A DNA stretch of 47,500 nt from Chrysomallon squamiferum (taxonomy: Eukaryota > Mollusca > Gastropoda > Neomphalida > Peltospiridae). Under the pieces are notes generated by a model. The model was not told the DNA's origin. It did no database searches and worked only from the letters and a program-made list of their open reading frames with translations. The stretch lies in contig CM022665.1 of assembly GCA_012295275.1 (NCBI GenBank), forward strand, positions 46,034,095-46,081,594, written 5' to 3'. Position numbers and translations under genes: made by a program. Positions 24,401-47,500 of the stretch are shown one piece after another; the first letter of the stretch is position 1, and each line of letters starts with the position of its first letter.

Positions 24401-27400
24401 TGTCACTGAAATAAAATATGTATTCTTTTTTGTTTGTCTGTATGTGTGTTATTTTATTTTTCATATTTCATATTACGTACCATCTGCTGTGTCCAGTTTT
24501 ATTAAATGGATTATCATGAAGAAGATATATGCATATATATATACACATACATATATACACATACATACATACACATACATACATACATACACACATACAT
24601 ACACATGCATATACAAGTACAACCCTTTCTTCAGTTTCTAAATTTCCTTATCAAGATGTCTAATTTACAGAGTTACTTAATAAATCCCCTTAATATTCCC
24701 CATTCCAAACTGTTTTATGTTTATCGTACATAATTTCCTTTTTGCAAGGAGCTGCATATAAAATGCCCTTTGCTATTAGTTAATCAAGAATTACTCAGTT
24801 AGTGATAGCTGTACAGTTTCCTCTCTCATACCAGCATAATTCAAGAAAAGTATGATTTAGAATTAATAACATTAATCTTAAAACAAGCATTATTCATCTG
24901 TTCATTCTTTGTTTACAGACATAACACCATACAAATATTGTATTCCACAGTATAAACAGATTTAAGTTTCAAAATATTTTCTGAATTTTAAATTGAAGAA
25001 TTTTAAAGGTACATTAATCCAGTGTATATTTTTCAGAAAACACATTTTAAGTTTAAAACAGTTGGCTAATTTCAAAATAATATTAATTTATTTATAAAAG
25101 CTACACTGATGTGCATTACTGAATATGTTTCAGTAAATTGTAAAAATAATGTTTAGGCTAGGTTTTGAAAAAAATTTAAATGAAAGACAAAATTGTACGA
25201 GTGTCATCGAAGCCAGCCTAACTGGTACAGATCTGAAAGACTTTCAGAAAGGTAAGACATAAATAGAAATCTTCTAACTTTTATTTTATTTTATTTCATT
25301 TTATTTCTTTATACGTATATATTTTCTTCTTTTTTTTTTACATAGTTAAGAAGTAAACCAAAACAAATCTTTACATTATTTTCTGCATTTTAACATTTCA
25401 TTTGTCCTAAGTACTAATTTTTATATACTCCTATCCACTTTCATGTTCATAAACATTTTGAAATGGCCAAAACATGGACATTGGCATCATGTATAAAATT
25501 TTTAAAAAATGCCTAAAAAACTATTATTTCATATGAAAAAAAAAGCATGATTTTGAATGTACAGTTTGTTAAGTTTTATGATTATCATTGATTAGGGATC
25601 AGCATTTGATATAATTTAGTAAAATGTATCTACTTTGTGTATTTATTTTGGATATACAACATCCACTTTGTGTATTTATTTTGGATTAACAATATCCACT
25701 TTGTGTATTTATTTTTGGATTAACAAAATCCATTTTGTGTATTTATTTTTGGATTAACGATATCCAGTTTTATAGCTAGAACTGAAAATATGTTTGAAAA
25801 TATGTTGGATAATTTTTTAAAAACATCTTGGTTGACATTACATACTATGAACTATTTAAAACAATAACAATACAATCTGAAATGAACTTTGTTATAAATT
25901 TGTTTTATCCAGATAGATCACATGACAATTTTATGAGCATGAAATGTTACCATAGAAAATGGAAATAAAAAAAAAAATATATATATATATATATATATGC
26001 TTAAAACTTGCTACAAATTGTTTCTGGACACCTGATGTGCATTCACTAATTCACAAACGCTGATAACTTTTGACTTTCTTTCTTGTGGTGGCCATAGCCA
26101 AAAATCCCAAAGGATTATAGAGTGGTTGTTTCTGAAGATTTTACATGCCTTTCTTTGCATGCCTTTATTCCAAAAAAAAAAAAAAAATGTGATAACTTTG
26201 ACTTTCTTTCTTGTAGAGGGTCTGAAAAAAAGACACTTTCCATCAAATTTTGAAAAGAAAATGCTGGTGTGGTGTAAACAGTACAGCAAAGTAGAAGATG
26301 TTCCAGAGTCTATTACGTGAGTGGTCTTATTGTACAGGTTCTGATATTTACACTGAATGCCAATAGCTTATCTCTTTTCCGACTGGTCTTAATGTACAGG
26401 TTCAGGTATGTGCACTGAATGTTAAAAGCCTATCTGTTTTCTAATTGGTGTTAATGCAGAGGTTGTGATATATGCACTGAATATTAAAAGCCTATGTGTT
26501 TTCTGACTGGTCTTAATACTCGGGTGTTCTTTTTTGCACTGAATATTAAAGGCTAACCTGGTCTTAATATACATGTTCAGAAATTTCTGAAAATTAAAAG
26601 CCTGTTTTCTAACTGGTCTTATTATACAGGTTATGAATAATAAAGATCAACTGTTGTTATGAGTAGGTCTATATACAGGGCACTAAAATATTCTGAACAA
26701 ATTCAGAAAAGGGTTGTATTAAATTGATGGATAATAAGATGAAATGAATTATAAATAATAAAACATTAATTTAAAATGTACATATATATCGTGCGCGTGT
26801 GTATATGTATATCTTTATATATCTGTGTGTGTGTGTGTGTGTGTGTTTATGTACATTTCATTTTTTAAATGCAGAGTACATTTTATCATTATCCATGCAT
26901 GAATTCTCATGTGTGTTGTGCTTCAATTGTTTTTCCTCATATATACAATAAAATAAAACGAGTAATTGTCAAAGGAATTGGGTTGATAGAAAGCAAAATA
27001 TAAAGACTAAAGTATTTTTATTATTACAAACTCTATCTGTAATTATTTCTGATATTGTTTTATGTGTTAAATTATTAGAAATAATAACATAAGTATTATT
27101 ATTAAAAAAATTTGTATGTATTATATTGTAAGAAGTAGTTACATCATATTTATTTTTATTAGTTTATGTACTATATTATGAGAAGTAGTTGCATAATATG
27201 TATTATTAATTTTATTATTTTATGTATTATGAGAAGCAACTATTTTTATTATTTTAGAAACACTAACATAATGTGTATTATTATTTTTGTTGTACTTATT
27301 ATTTTGTGAATTATTAGAATATGTTTTATTTTTATTGTAGTTATTCTTATTATTTTTACAATAACTTTATAATACGTATTATTATTATTTTTACTTTTAC

Positions 27401-27669
27401 TTTTACTTTTACTTTTATTTTTTTATTTTTTCAGATTGTCGTCAATGTCCCGAGCCAAAGACTACTTCCGAGTGCGATTTGCTGCTCTGATGGTTCTTTC
27501 CACAATGATTGCCAGTCTGTTTTACGTCAGTTCGGGCAAAAAAGCCGCTGCTCGAGGCGAGAGTGTTGCTAAGATGAACTTGGAGTGGCAGCAGAGAAAC
27601 AGGGAAGCCTTGCAGGCAAAGAAGAGGAAGGAAGCAGCAGATGCTGCAGCTGCAGCTGCTGAAAAGTGA
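21424..27669 (+). CDS. FAM162: FAM162-family mitochondrial membrane protein
   Basis: Exons 21424-21574, 25231-25251 (only 21 nt), 26217-26316 and 27435-27669 join in phase to 168 residues; human FAM162A is about 154. The start MAFLNRSVSSIRTLWRVKDV is rich in Arg/Ser and free of early acids, as in a mitochondrial targeting peptide. The family core follows: FEKKMLVWCKQYSKVEDVPE (residues 69-88), then SMSRAKDYFRVRF, one membrane helix (about 106-123, FAALMVLSTMIASLFYV), the hallmark GKKAA (125-129) and a charged tail ending in Ala-rich sequence. Vertebrate FAM162A (HGTD-P) is a HIF-1 target that acts at mitochondria in hypoxic cell death; function here is inferred. Exons 1 and 3 have the same phase, so the microexon could be skipped without a frameshift (giving 161 residues), and a 39-nt version starting at 25213 is also possible. 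Confidence 0.92.
21575..25230 (+). other. FAM162 intron 1
   Basis: 3.7-kb intron with long T-runs (22147-22205, 23049-23070), TTA trinucleotide tracts at 22440-22500 and 22565-22605, and an (ACAT)n microsatellite at 24538-24615. A somewhat less AT-rich stretch at about 23530-23650 (CCTGGTTGGTCCTTTCTGTA) could be an old dispersed repeat. No exon is recognised. Confidence 0.6.
25628..25768 (+). repeat. Minisatellite of about 40 bp in FAM162 intron 2
   Basis: Four copies of ATCCACTTTGTGTATTTATT followed by TTTGGATTAACAAT, with few changes. Confidence 0.9.
26317..26640 (+). repeat. Minisatellite starting at the FAM162 exon 3 donor
   Basis: About five copies of a 60-66 bp unit. Markers are ACTGGTCTTAATGTACAGGT, TGCACTGAATATTAAAAGCC and TATCTGTTTTCT. 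The first unit begins right at the donor (GTGAGTGGTCTTATTGTACA), and several units contain ACAGGT. The rest of the intron to 27434 holds TG and TTA microsatellites. Confidence 0.85.
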
Positions 27670-27821
27670 AATTTGCCTAACGTGTCTGCTGTCGTTTTTG
27701 AAGAATATTAGACTTAATTAATGAATTATTATTTTTTTTTTTTTGTACGTGGATCTTGTGAAAGAGTGATGATACGAAAGGTTATGAGTCAAATGTAAAT
27801 CACAAATTAACACCCAGTCTG

Positions 27822-27827
27822 AATAAA
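27822..27827 (+). terminator. Poly(A) signal for FAM162
   Basis: AATAAA in CTGAATAAAGAACAA, about 150 bases after the stop codon, followed by the GT-rich sequence CTCTGTGGGTGGGGAGGGTT. Signal plus downstream GT-rich element makes this the best poly(A) site in the window. Confidence 0.65.
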
Positions 27828-29362
27828 GAACAATACTCTCTGTGGGTGGGGAGGGTTTATTATTAAAGTTTTTCATTGTTATTATTATTATTGTTATTAT
27901 TATTATTATTATTATCATATTGTATAATGATTATTATAATAAATTTAGTGGTTTTAAAATAAATTTTGAAAAAAAATTTAATAACAAAGTTTCAGAAAAT
28001 AGCTTTACTTCATGCAAGTCGGAAGTTAGGCAGCCATATTTGTTTGTCTTGCATTTTTCTTTCAGCTCTGTATTTAATATTTATTTTATTAAAAAGACTT
28101 CAAAATAAAAAAAAAATTGTTTTTGTTCTTTTAATTATGCTATTTAAATGTTTATTTGTACTTTACAATTTGTTGATTTATTTGTGATTTTTATTGGGTT
28201 TTTTCTTTCTTCCTTACTTTTTTAACATGGAATGGTTAGTCACTTTATGATCTACATTTGTTCTCTTTTCATATTATTTTGTTCAAGAAATAAACTGATC
28301 AAACCCAGAGATTAAATCTGAAAACATCGGTTTTTGTTTTTATTCTTTTCACAAATGCACTTTCAAAACATTAATACTTTTTCTTCTATTTTATATATAA
28401 ATTGTTTGTAACAATAATATATTGTACATTTTTAATTTCATAAATAAAATAATTTTTTGTAAATTTTTAATTTCTTTTTTTGGTTTGGGTTCATGTAATA
28501 TTTTTTTCTTTCATTTCTGTTTTGTGTGATTTGCATATGTTGTGATATCTGTTATCTGTAGATCCTTGCAGGGAAGTATTCAAATGTAATAACTGTCTTG
28601 TATTTCACTTACAAAATATTAAATCTAACAAATTTTAAATATTTTTTATTTTTTTTATTTCTATTTTTTGCTTATATACGTAATATAATTTTATTACACT
28701 TTGTGCCCCTTTTGTAAATTAAGTGTTAATGAAGAAAAAATTAATAAATTTACCCTATTAAAATAACATAAAAAAAACTATTATATTTTGAGAATAAGTG
28801 CCACTTAAAAATGCATGAATTAAAATTACACAGACACACATCAATAAGTCTTCATGCAATGAAATGAAATGTTTAACAAATGTTTGAATGTGTAAAAAAA
28901 TTCAGTTCTTTTTCTGGTCTTGTTCATTAAATTGTTAAACGTGTGTTAAGAATCACAGGTTACAGAGAATGAAATGACAATCCAGGTACATAGTATTCCA
29001 GTGTTTACAATCTTGTGTGAATAAATGAGAATATCATGAAACTGAATAAAAAAAAAAAATAAAAAAAAAGGATGAAGTATTTCCGTAGTTTGTCGTTCTT
29101 GATGTAGTGCTAATTACAAGAAAGAACATAACAATTTGTTTGAAAGGTGGATTTTTATTTGAATCCACGAGAACAAATTTGAATATCAGTATTGTTTGCA
29201 TAAGTGTTGAGAGGTATTTTTTTTTTTTAAATTTTTGATTAATCCTAAACCTGTACTTAAAATCATAACCAAAAAAAAACAAAATATGAGAGAGAATTTT
29301 TTTTAAAATCATGGTTCATTTCGTTCCTTTCCATGCAGTCTGGTACAAAGACAAAAGACATC

Positions 29363-29401
<39 letters not shown>

Positions 29402-29893
29402 AAAAAAAAGAAAAGTAAAAAAAAAAGGCACTTAAATAAATAATAAGTAATGTTCTTTCTGAATTACATCTGGTCTTTCAGAATACAAGTTTGTCAGGGA
29501 TTATCTCTATTACCAGCAAAGATTAATGTTCAGATCCTACATGGAACTGATGCTTTGGGACCTCAGAAATGACTAATCCACACTGCTTCAAAATTTTAAT
29601 CCAAATTTTTAGAATATTTATAGTGATTTGTCGTAGAACGAGCCCTTTGAAGAATGTAAGCGGTTATCCAGACATCATTTATGTTTGCAAAGAGTCCCAA
29701 ACCAGTTCAAACTTCAGGTCCCAAAAAATGTAGCTCTGTCACAGATACTGACAAATACTACAAAACCTTGGAAGAATACACAATTTATTTAGTCCAAGAA
29801 CATCACAAAGTTTAGTTGTAAGAAAATGTCTTCAGATGTGGTTACTAATAACATTATAATGAAGAAACAAAACAAATGAACCAAATCTATATC

Positions 29894-29899
29894 TTTATT
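29894..29899 (-). terminator. Candidate poly(A) signal for MIX23
   Basis: TTTATT on + (AATAAA on -), about 440 bases beyond the MIX23 stop. It is the first clear hexamer I found downstream; usage is unproven. Confidence 0.35.
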
Positions 29900-30339
29900 T
29901 TCCAGCTGAATAAAATATAATGAAATAAGGGTTTTTTTCTATTTTTTGTTTTGTTTTTATATATATATATCATTTTAAATAGTAAATTCTTCTCCATCTT
30001 CGAATGTAGAATTAATTTAATTCATTAAAAGTTTTATAATAAAATTTTTAAATGTACTAATGATGAACGGTTACCTGTAGATCATTGAGCTGCAATATGT
30101 AAGAGGTAAATAAATTCATTCTTGCACTCATCTTAACTTGTACTGTGTAGTATATTAACAAGTCTTTGTCAGTCTTAAAAATTCATTAAAGTTAGTACAA
30201 ATAGATTCCATATCAAAAGTTACTGTTCTACACTAAATTTAAACACACACACACACACACAAGCATTCCTCATATTGTGGTCAGTACAGTCATCACAATT
30301 CATGTTAGAAATTTTGTTTGTTTAAATGCCAGTCAAATC

Positions 30340-30959
30340 TCATACAACTGGAGCTGTCGGAGGGACATAGTACTCTCGACAACGTTCGTAAAATACCTGC
30401 AAAAATATTAAAAATAAATGGTTCTCAAAGTATGTAAATAAAACCCAAAACCATATACAGTTTAAAACAAATTTACCACTACGTTAACAGACTATCAGTT
30501 TTTCATAAAGTATTTGGAATTTTTTTTTTTAAAGCAACCATTTTGTAAATCTGTACAATAAAACATTAATAGTTTGATATAACTATATAAACAATATTGT
30601 CAAAAGTGACCATCTTTCTGTTAATATTTTATTTATTCATTTATAATTCTTGTGTTTTTAATCTGATTTCCTATGTGATGTCCAAACCTGATAATACATT
30701 TTGCTGTGTCCTGGAACACTCCTCATTTTTCTTTAAATGTTTTCTTATAATAATCTTATCTTATCTTTTTTTCACACTCTCTACATAATAAATTTGTTCT
30801 TACTTTAAAACTTCTATCTCTCAAAATTTCTTCGACATTCATTTCTGATTGCATTAATCTTAGCTGGAAAAAAAAATAAAAATAGAGGCAAAATAAAAAC
30901 AATCATCAGTGAAGTTATTAAAAATGGCTGAAAAATAACAAATGAAAGTAAAGAAGAAA

Positions 30960-31015
<56 letters not shown>

Positions 31016-32820
31016 TAACAATAATAATACCAAATATTCTAGTTTAATACTGTGTTAATTCCCTGTTTACTGTCCATTATTTACTAGGTTTCAAAGATTT
31101 ACTTCATCTACTTCATAATGTGTCATTTTGGAGGGTTTTCCTCAAGAAATTGAAGATTGACTCTTTCACAACACTTTGGTATGAAAGTAAACATTTAATA
31201 CATAATCCATTGAGCAGCTGTACTGCTTAATTCATCTGACAATATTTTCACAAACTCGGCTTAACAAATAAGACTGAAGATGGATGAACTGGACAAAAAA
31301 AAAAGAAAAAAAAAAAAACTAACATTATGCAGAGAAATAGTTGAGGCACATTTGCATAACTGATAGAGGATGATAATCAAATTTTAATTTTAATTTTAAT
31401 TTTTAATTTTTAATTTTTAATTTAATTTTAATTTAATTTATTTATTACACACACACACACACAAACAAACATACATATAAAATAAAACTGTTCTGAAGAT
31501 TCGAACTCACTTTCCTCTGCTCTGTGCTCAGATGTCGAATGACTTCTACATCGTCAGGGTTCTTTGCTTTGTCGTTCTGAAGATTCTTAACAACTGAAGA
31601 CACTTGAGTTATACATTTCTTGATGCTTCTCTCTCTGTTATCATAGGTTTTAGCGAGCTGCAATAAACACACATGCAATGTAGACATACAAATATTTTGA
31701 ACAGATTTAATCCCCTTTTAGCTATAAAAACAAAAATAAACTTTTCGTTCATTTAGAAATAATATCATTACAAAAACATAATTATATTCGATTGCTAAAG
31801 ACGTAATCAAGTAATGATCTTAATAGAACATAGCGATGATATCCAGCATGTCAACAATGACCTCATCAATCAGTGGTTATTTTGTTATAATAATAAAATT
31901 ATTTTATCAACCAAAAATAATAAACTATTCAAACCTCTAATAACAACATTTTTATATTTATACTCGTACTGTTGCAGATTTTTATCAACATGTGTTAACA
32001 TTACAAAATAAATATGTTACGATGGTCTCCCCAGCACTTGTGAATGGGATGGTGGGAATCAGTGTAACTGGTGCAAGTTAAACAAAGGGATGGTACAGAA
32101 AATGTTCAGAGTACAAGTACTTTGAACAATGTTCAAATTATTTGATTGTCCAAAATACTCCTATAAATAATTGCATTAAATGCATTAATTATTAACAAGT
32201 TTATTTTATTTGGAACTGATTAAAAACAAAGTGTCTGTTTAATTTATTATACAAAATGAAGTTCACTAAACAAATGGGTGGCAGATATTGCTGACGTTGC
32301 CGATTAATGGTGGGCAAACTCACTGTAAGCTACAAGGGATGCTGACATTATAAACTGATAAAAGTCAAGATAATATTTTTGGAAACTATTATTATACTTT
32401 TAAATTCTACTTATTTGTTTTGAGGATGCAGTCTATAGGTTGTATTTGTTTGTTTGTTTGTTTTAATGCTTGGTTCCTCAGAGTTTGAAATGTTAAATAT
32501 TTGTATGACCTTTCAAATTTGGTCACAGGTGAAGAAATGCCACTTTATTAAATTGTAATAAAATAAGGTATATGACAATGACATGCTGTCTATGCTAAAG
32601 GTTCTGTCATTGTTGTTCATCCATGTTGCTCATGGTCAACAGGTTAAATCTTACCTCCTCATATAAGTGTTTACACGTGCTACTTGGATCCGAATGGCCA
32701 GCAAATGATTTGGTTGGGAGAGAAACATTGAGAGCATAAATGAGCCTGTCATCTATTAATCTCCATTTCTTTAAGGCATTCTAAATAAAAATAAAAATTA
32801 ATTCCTGCAATATATTGGTT

Positions 32821-32864
<44 letters not shown>

Positions 32865-33739
32865 TATAATAATAGTAATGATAATAATAAAGTTAAACAA
32901 GTATGAAAAAGAATGGAGAGGAAAAAGTATCTTTAAAATATATCATTAGAGATAAGGTGATGGTGTGTTTTTTTCAATTATCTGTTGCAAAACATTTAAT
33001 CTATTTCAAATAAAAATATTTTTGATGCTGCTATTGAGATGGATATACCAAAATTATGCATAATATGTATTATTAAAAATAACCTAAATTGTAACTAACT
33101 GCACATTGTTACATAATACAAAAAGTTAAAAGATGTTTTTTGCCAAATGATGCAATCTTTAATATACAACATTTGATTTTTTTTTTACTTTCTAAATTTT
33201 GGTAATTGTGCTTCAGTATATCTGGAAATATGCCTAAAATGAATATAATATTAACAAAAATAAAATAAAATATAAACAAACATAATATTTTACTATTTAC
33301 AATGATATACTTTTAATACTATTAATGACAAAATCATTATTCAAAATATATTCTTGAGTTTATAATATTTTGAGTAAACAAAATAAAATATTTTAACGAC
33401 AATTTATCCAACAGTTTTCTCATCCATTTTTCGTATTTACTTACTGTTACCGAAAAATGTTGGTCTCAGCAAAATGTTAAATTTAATATTTTTTACTTCT
33501 AAACGTGATGAACGAATGACCAAATATATTCAAAAGGCTGAGTCTTTCTATAATCCATGCCGTATTTATTTAAGTCCATATTTAGTGCTTTTGCAGTGAA
33601 AAACAGACAAAATTTAAATAAGTCAGATACTTTAAATTATAGAAATACTAAAATAAACATATTTATATCAAGACACCTGGAATAAAAGGAAATCATCACA
33701 AGAAACTTGCTCCTGAACGTCCTCTGTGGGCGCAGACAT
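30340..33739 (-). CDS. MIX23: MIX23 (CCDC58) mitochondrial intermembrane-space protein
   Basis: Five exons, all in phase 0: 33739-33677, 32780-32655, 31657-31511, 30863-30804 and 30396-30340, giving 150 residues (human about 144). Family motifs run in order: SCDDFLLFQ, WRLIDDRLIYALNVSLPTKS, FAGHSDPSSTCKHLYEE, RERSIKKCITQVSSVVKNLQ, LRLMQSEMNVEEILRDRSFK and VFYERCREYYVPP. The four Cys (14, 57, 78, 138) fall at the same places as in the vertebrate protein and would form the two disulfides expected for this oxidised intermembrane-space protein. The protein is largely helical or coiled coil. In yeast Mix23 supports mitochondrial protein import under stress; the role here is inferred. It lies head-to-head with the KPNA gene, 271 bases between start codons. 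An inverted repeat occupies intron 2 right beside exon 3. Confidence 0.95.
30960..31029 (+). repeat. (TAA)n microsatellite
   Basis: AAT repeats of about 70 bp with a few GAT/AAC changes, in MIX23 intron 3. Confidence 0.9.
31380..31440 (+). repeat. TTTTAAT-type short repeat next to a MIX23 donor
   Basis: ATTTTAATTTTAATTTTTAA-type repeats lie 70 bases past the exon 3 donor (- strand), followed by a CA run at 31446-31462. Confidence 0.8.
31685..31950 (-). repeat. Inverted repeat arm A (MIX23 intron 2)
   Basis: The reverse complement of this segment matches 34040-34297 closely. For example, 31841-31880 read in reverse gives CCACTGATTGATGAGGTCAT and GACATGCTGGATATCATCGC, both found in arm B, and the end AGCTAAAAGGGGATTAAATC is identical. 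Weaker similarity continues to about 31985. The arm ends about 27 bases from the acceptor of MIX23 exon 3. Confidence 0.92.
32820..32890 (+). repeat. (TAA)n microsatellite
   Basis: AAT repeats of about 70 bp, in MIX23 intron 1 close to exon 2. Confidence 0.9.
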
Positions 33740-34010
33740 CTTGGACTTTTCCGTTCTCATTGGAATGTGATATAAAATGAATTTTTATTTTAAAAAACTT
33801 TTACAAAATAATATCAATTTTGAAGTTACTTTATTATGTGTTTATATATTCACGTAACAATAAAAAATAATATTTTACTTCGAAAATAATTCCAGGAAAT
33901 GAACATGCTCAGTGTGCGAAAACGAAGAAAGAACTTGTCACGCTTTATATTTTTCTGAATATTTTACCGAAGCAACGAAATTTCGAAATACGTTCAACAT
34001 TGATCAGTAA
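33740..34010. promoter_or_regulatory. Head-to-head MIX23/KPNA promoter region
   Basis: 271 bases between the MIX23 and KPNA start codons. An ATTGG (CCAAT on -) lies at 33759-33763, only 20 bases upstream of the MIX23 ATG. CG dinucleotides cluster at 33917-33992 (GCGAAAACGAAG, TTTCGAAATACG), just before the KPNA start, in contrast to the surrounding sequence. This suggests a shared bidirectional promoter. Confidence 0.5.

Positions 34011-47500
<13,490 letters not shown>

Larger units (their letters stand above)
27670..30339. other. Tail-to-tail region between FAM162 and MIX23
   Basis: 2.7 kb without a supported exon, presumably the two 3' UTRs plus spacer. Contents are T/A homopolymers, TTA runs at 27880-27915 and TA runs near 29370-29393. 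No RNA gene is recognised. Confidence 0.6.

Noticed and set aside
31814-32011. 65-codon + strand frame in MIX23 intron 2
   Set aside because: It overlaps inverted-repeat arm A, has AT-rich codon use and resembles no protein.

Overview
This is a strongly A+T-rich piece of animal (bilaterian) nuclear genome. Genes are split into many short exons with GT-AG introns full of homopolymers, microsatellites and minisatellites. Protein families and intron style suggest a lophotrochozoan, possibly a mollusc, but the species cannot be fixed from the sequence alone. I rebuilt five multi-exon genes by joining exons whose splice phases and family-conserved residues agree across every junction.

Layout: (1) 1-9335, + strand: the 3' half of a ZMYM2/3/4-type zinc-finger gene; its MYM fingers lie upstream of the window. 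A frame-broken, intronless gene-like fragment sits at 255-834. (2) 20600-13701, - strand: a complete ZUP1 (ZUFSP) gene for a K63-specific deubiquitinase, with five zinc fingers and an intact Cys/His/Asp triad. (3) 21424-27669, + strand: a FAM162 gene (mitochondrial membrane protein). (4) 33739-30340, - strand: a complete MIX23 (CCDC58) gene. (5) 34011-47500, + strand: an importin-alpha gene of the KPNA1/5/6 type, cut by the window end near its C-terminus. The genes alternate in strand, giving two head-to-head promoter regions (ZUP1/FAM162 and MIX23/KPNA) and two tail-to-tail junctions (ZMYM/ZUP1 and FAM162/MIX23).

Two things stand out. First, the neighbourhood ZUP1-FAM162-MIX23-KPNA looks like the ancestor of two human regions: as I recall, FAM162A, CCDC58 and KPNA1 are neighbours on 3q21 and ZUP1, KPNA5 and FAM162B are neighbours on 6q22. 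Second, many introns carry tandem repeats whose unit is a copy of an exon-intron border, so that one real splice site sits in an array of near-identical decoys. The clearest cases are a ZMYM acceptor repeated at least five times, a KPNA donor repeated five times at exactly 72-bp spacing, repeated KPNA acceptors before two further exons, and a duplicated ZUP1 donor. A 250-bp inverted repeat also links MIX23 intron 2 with KPNA intron 1. I see no classical new enzyme or defence system; the splice-border arrays are the most unusual structure.
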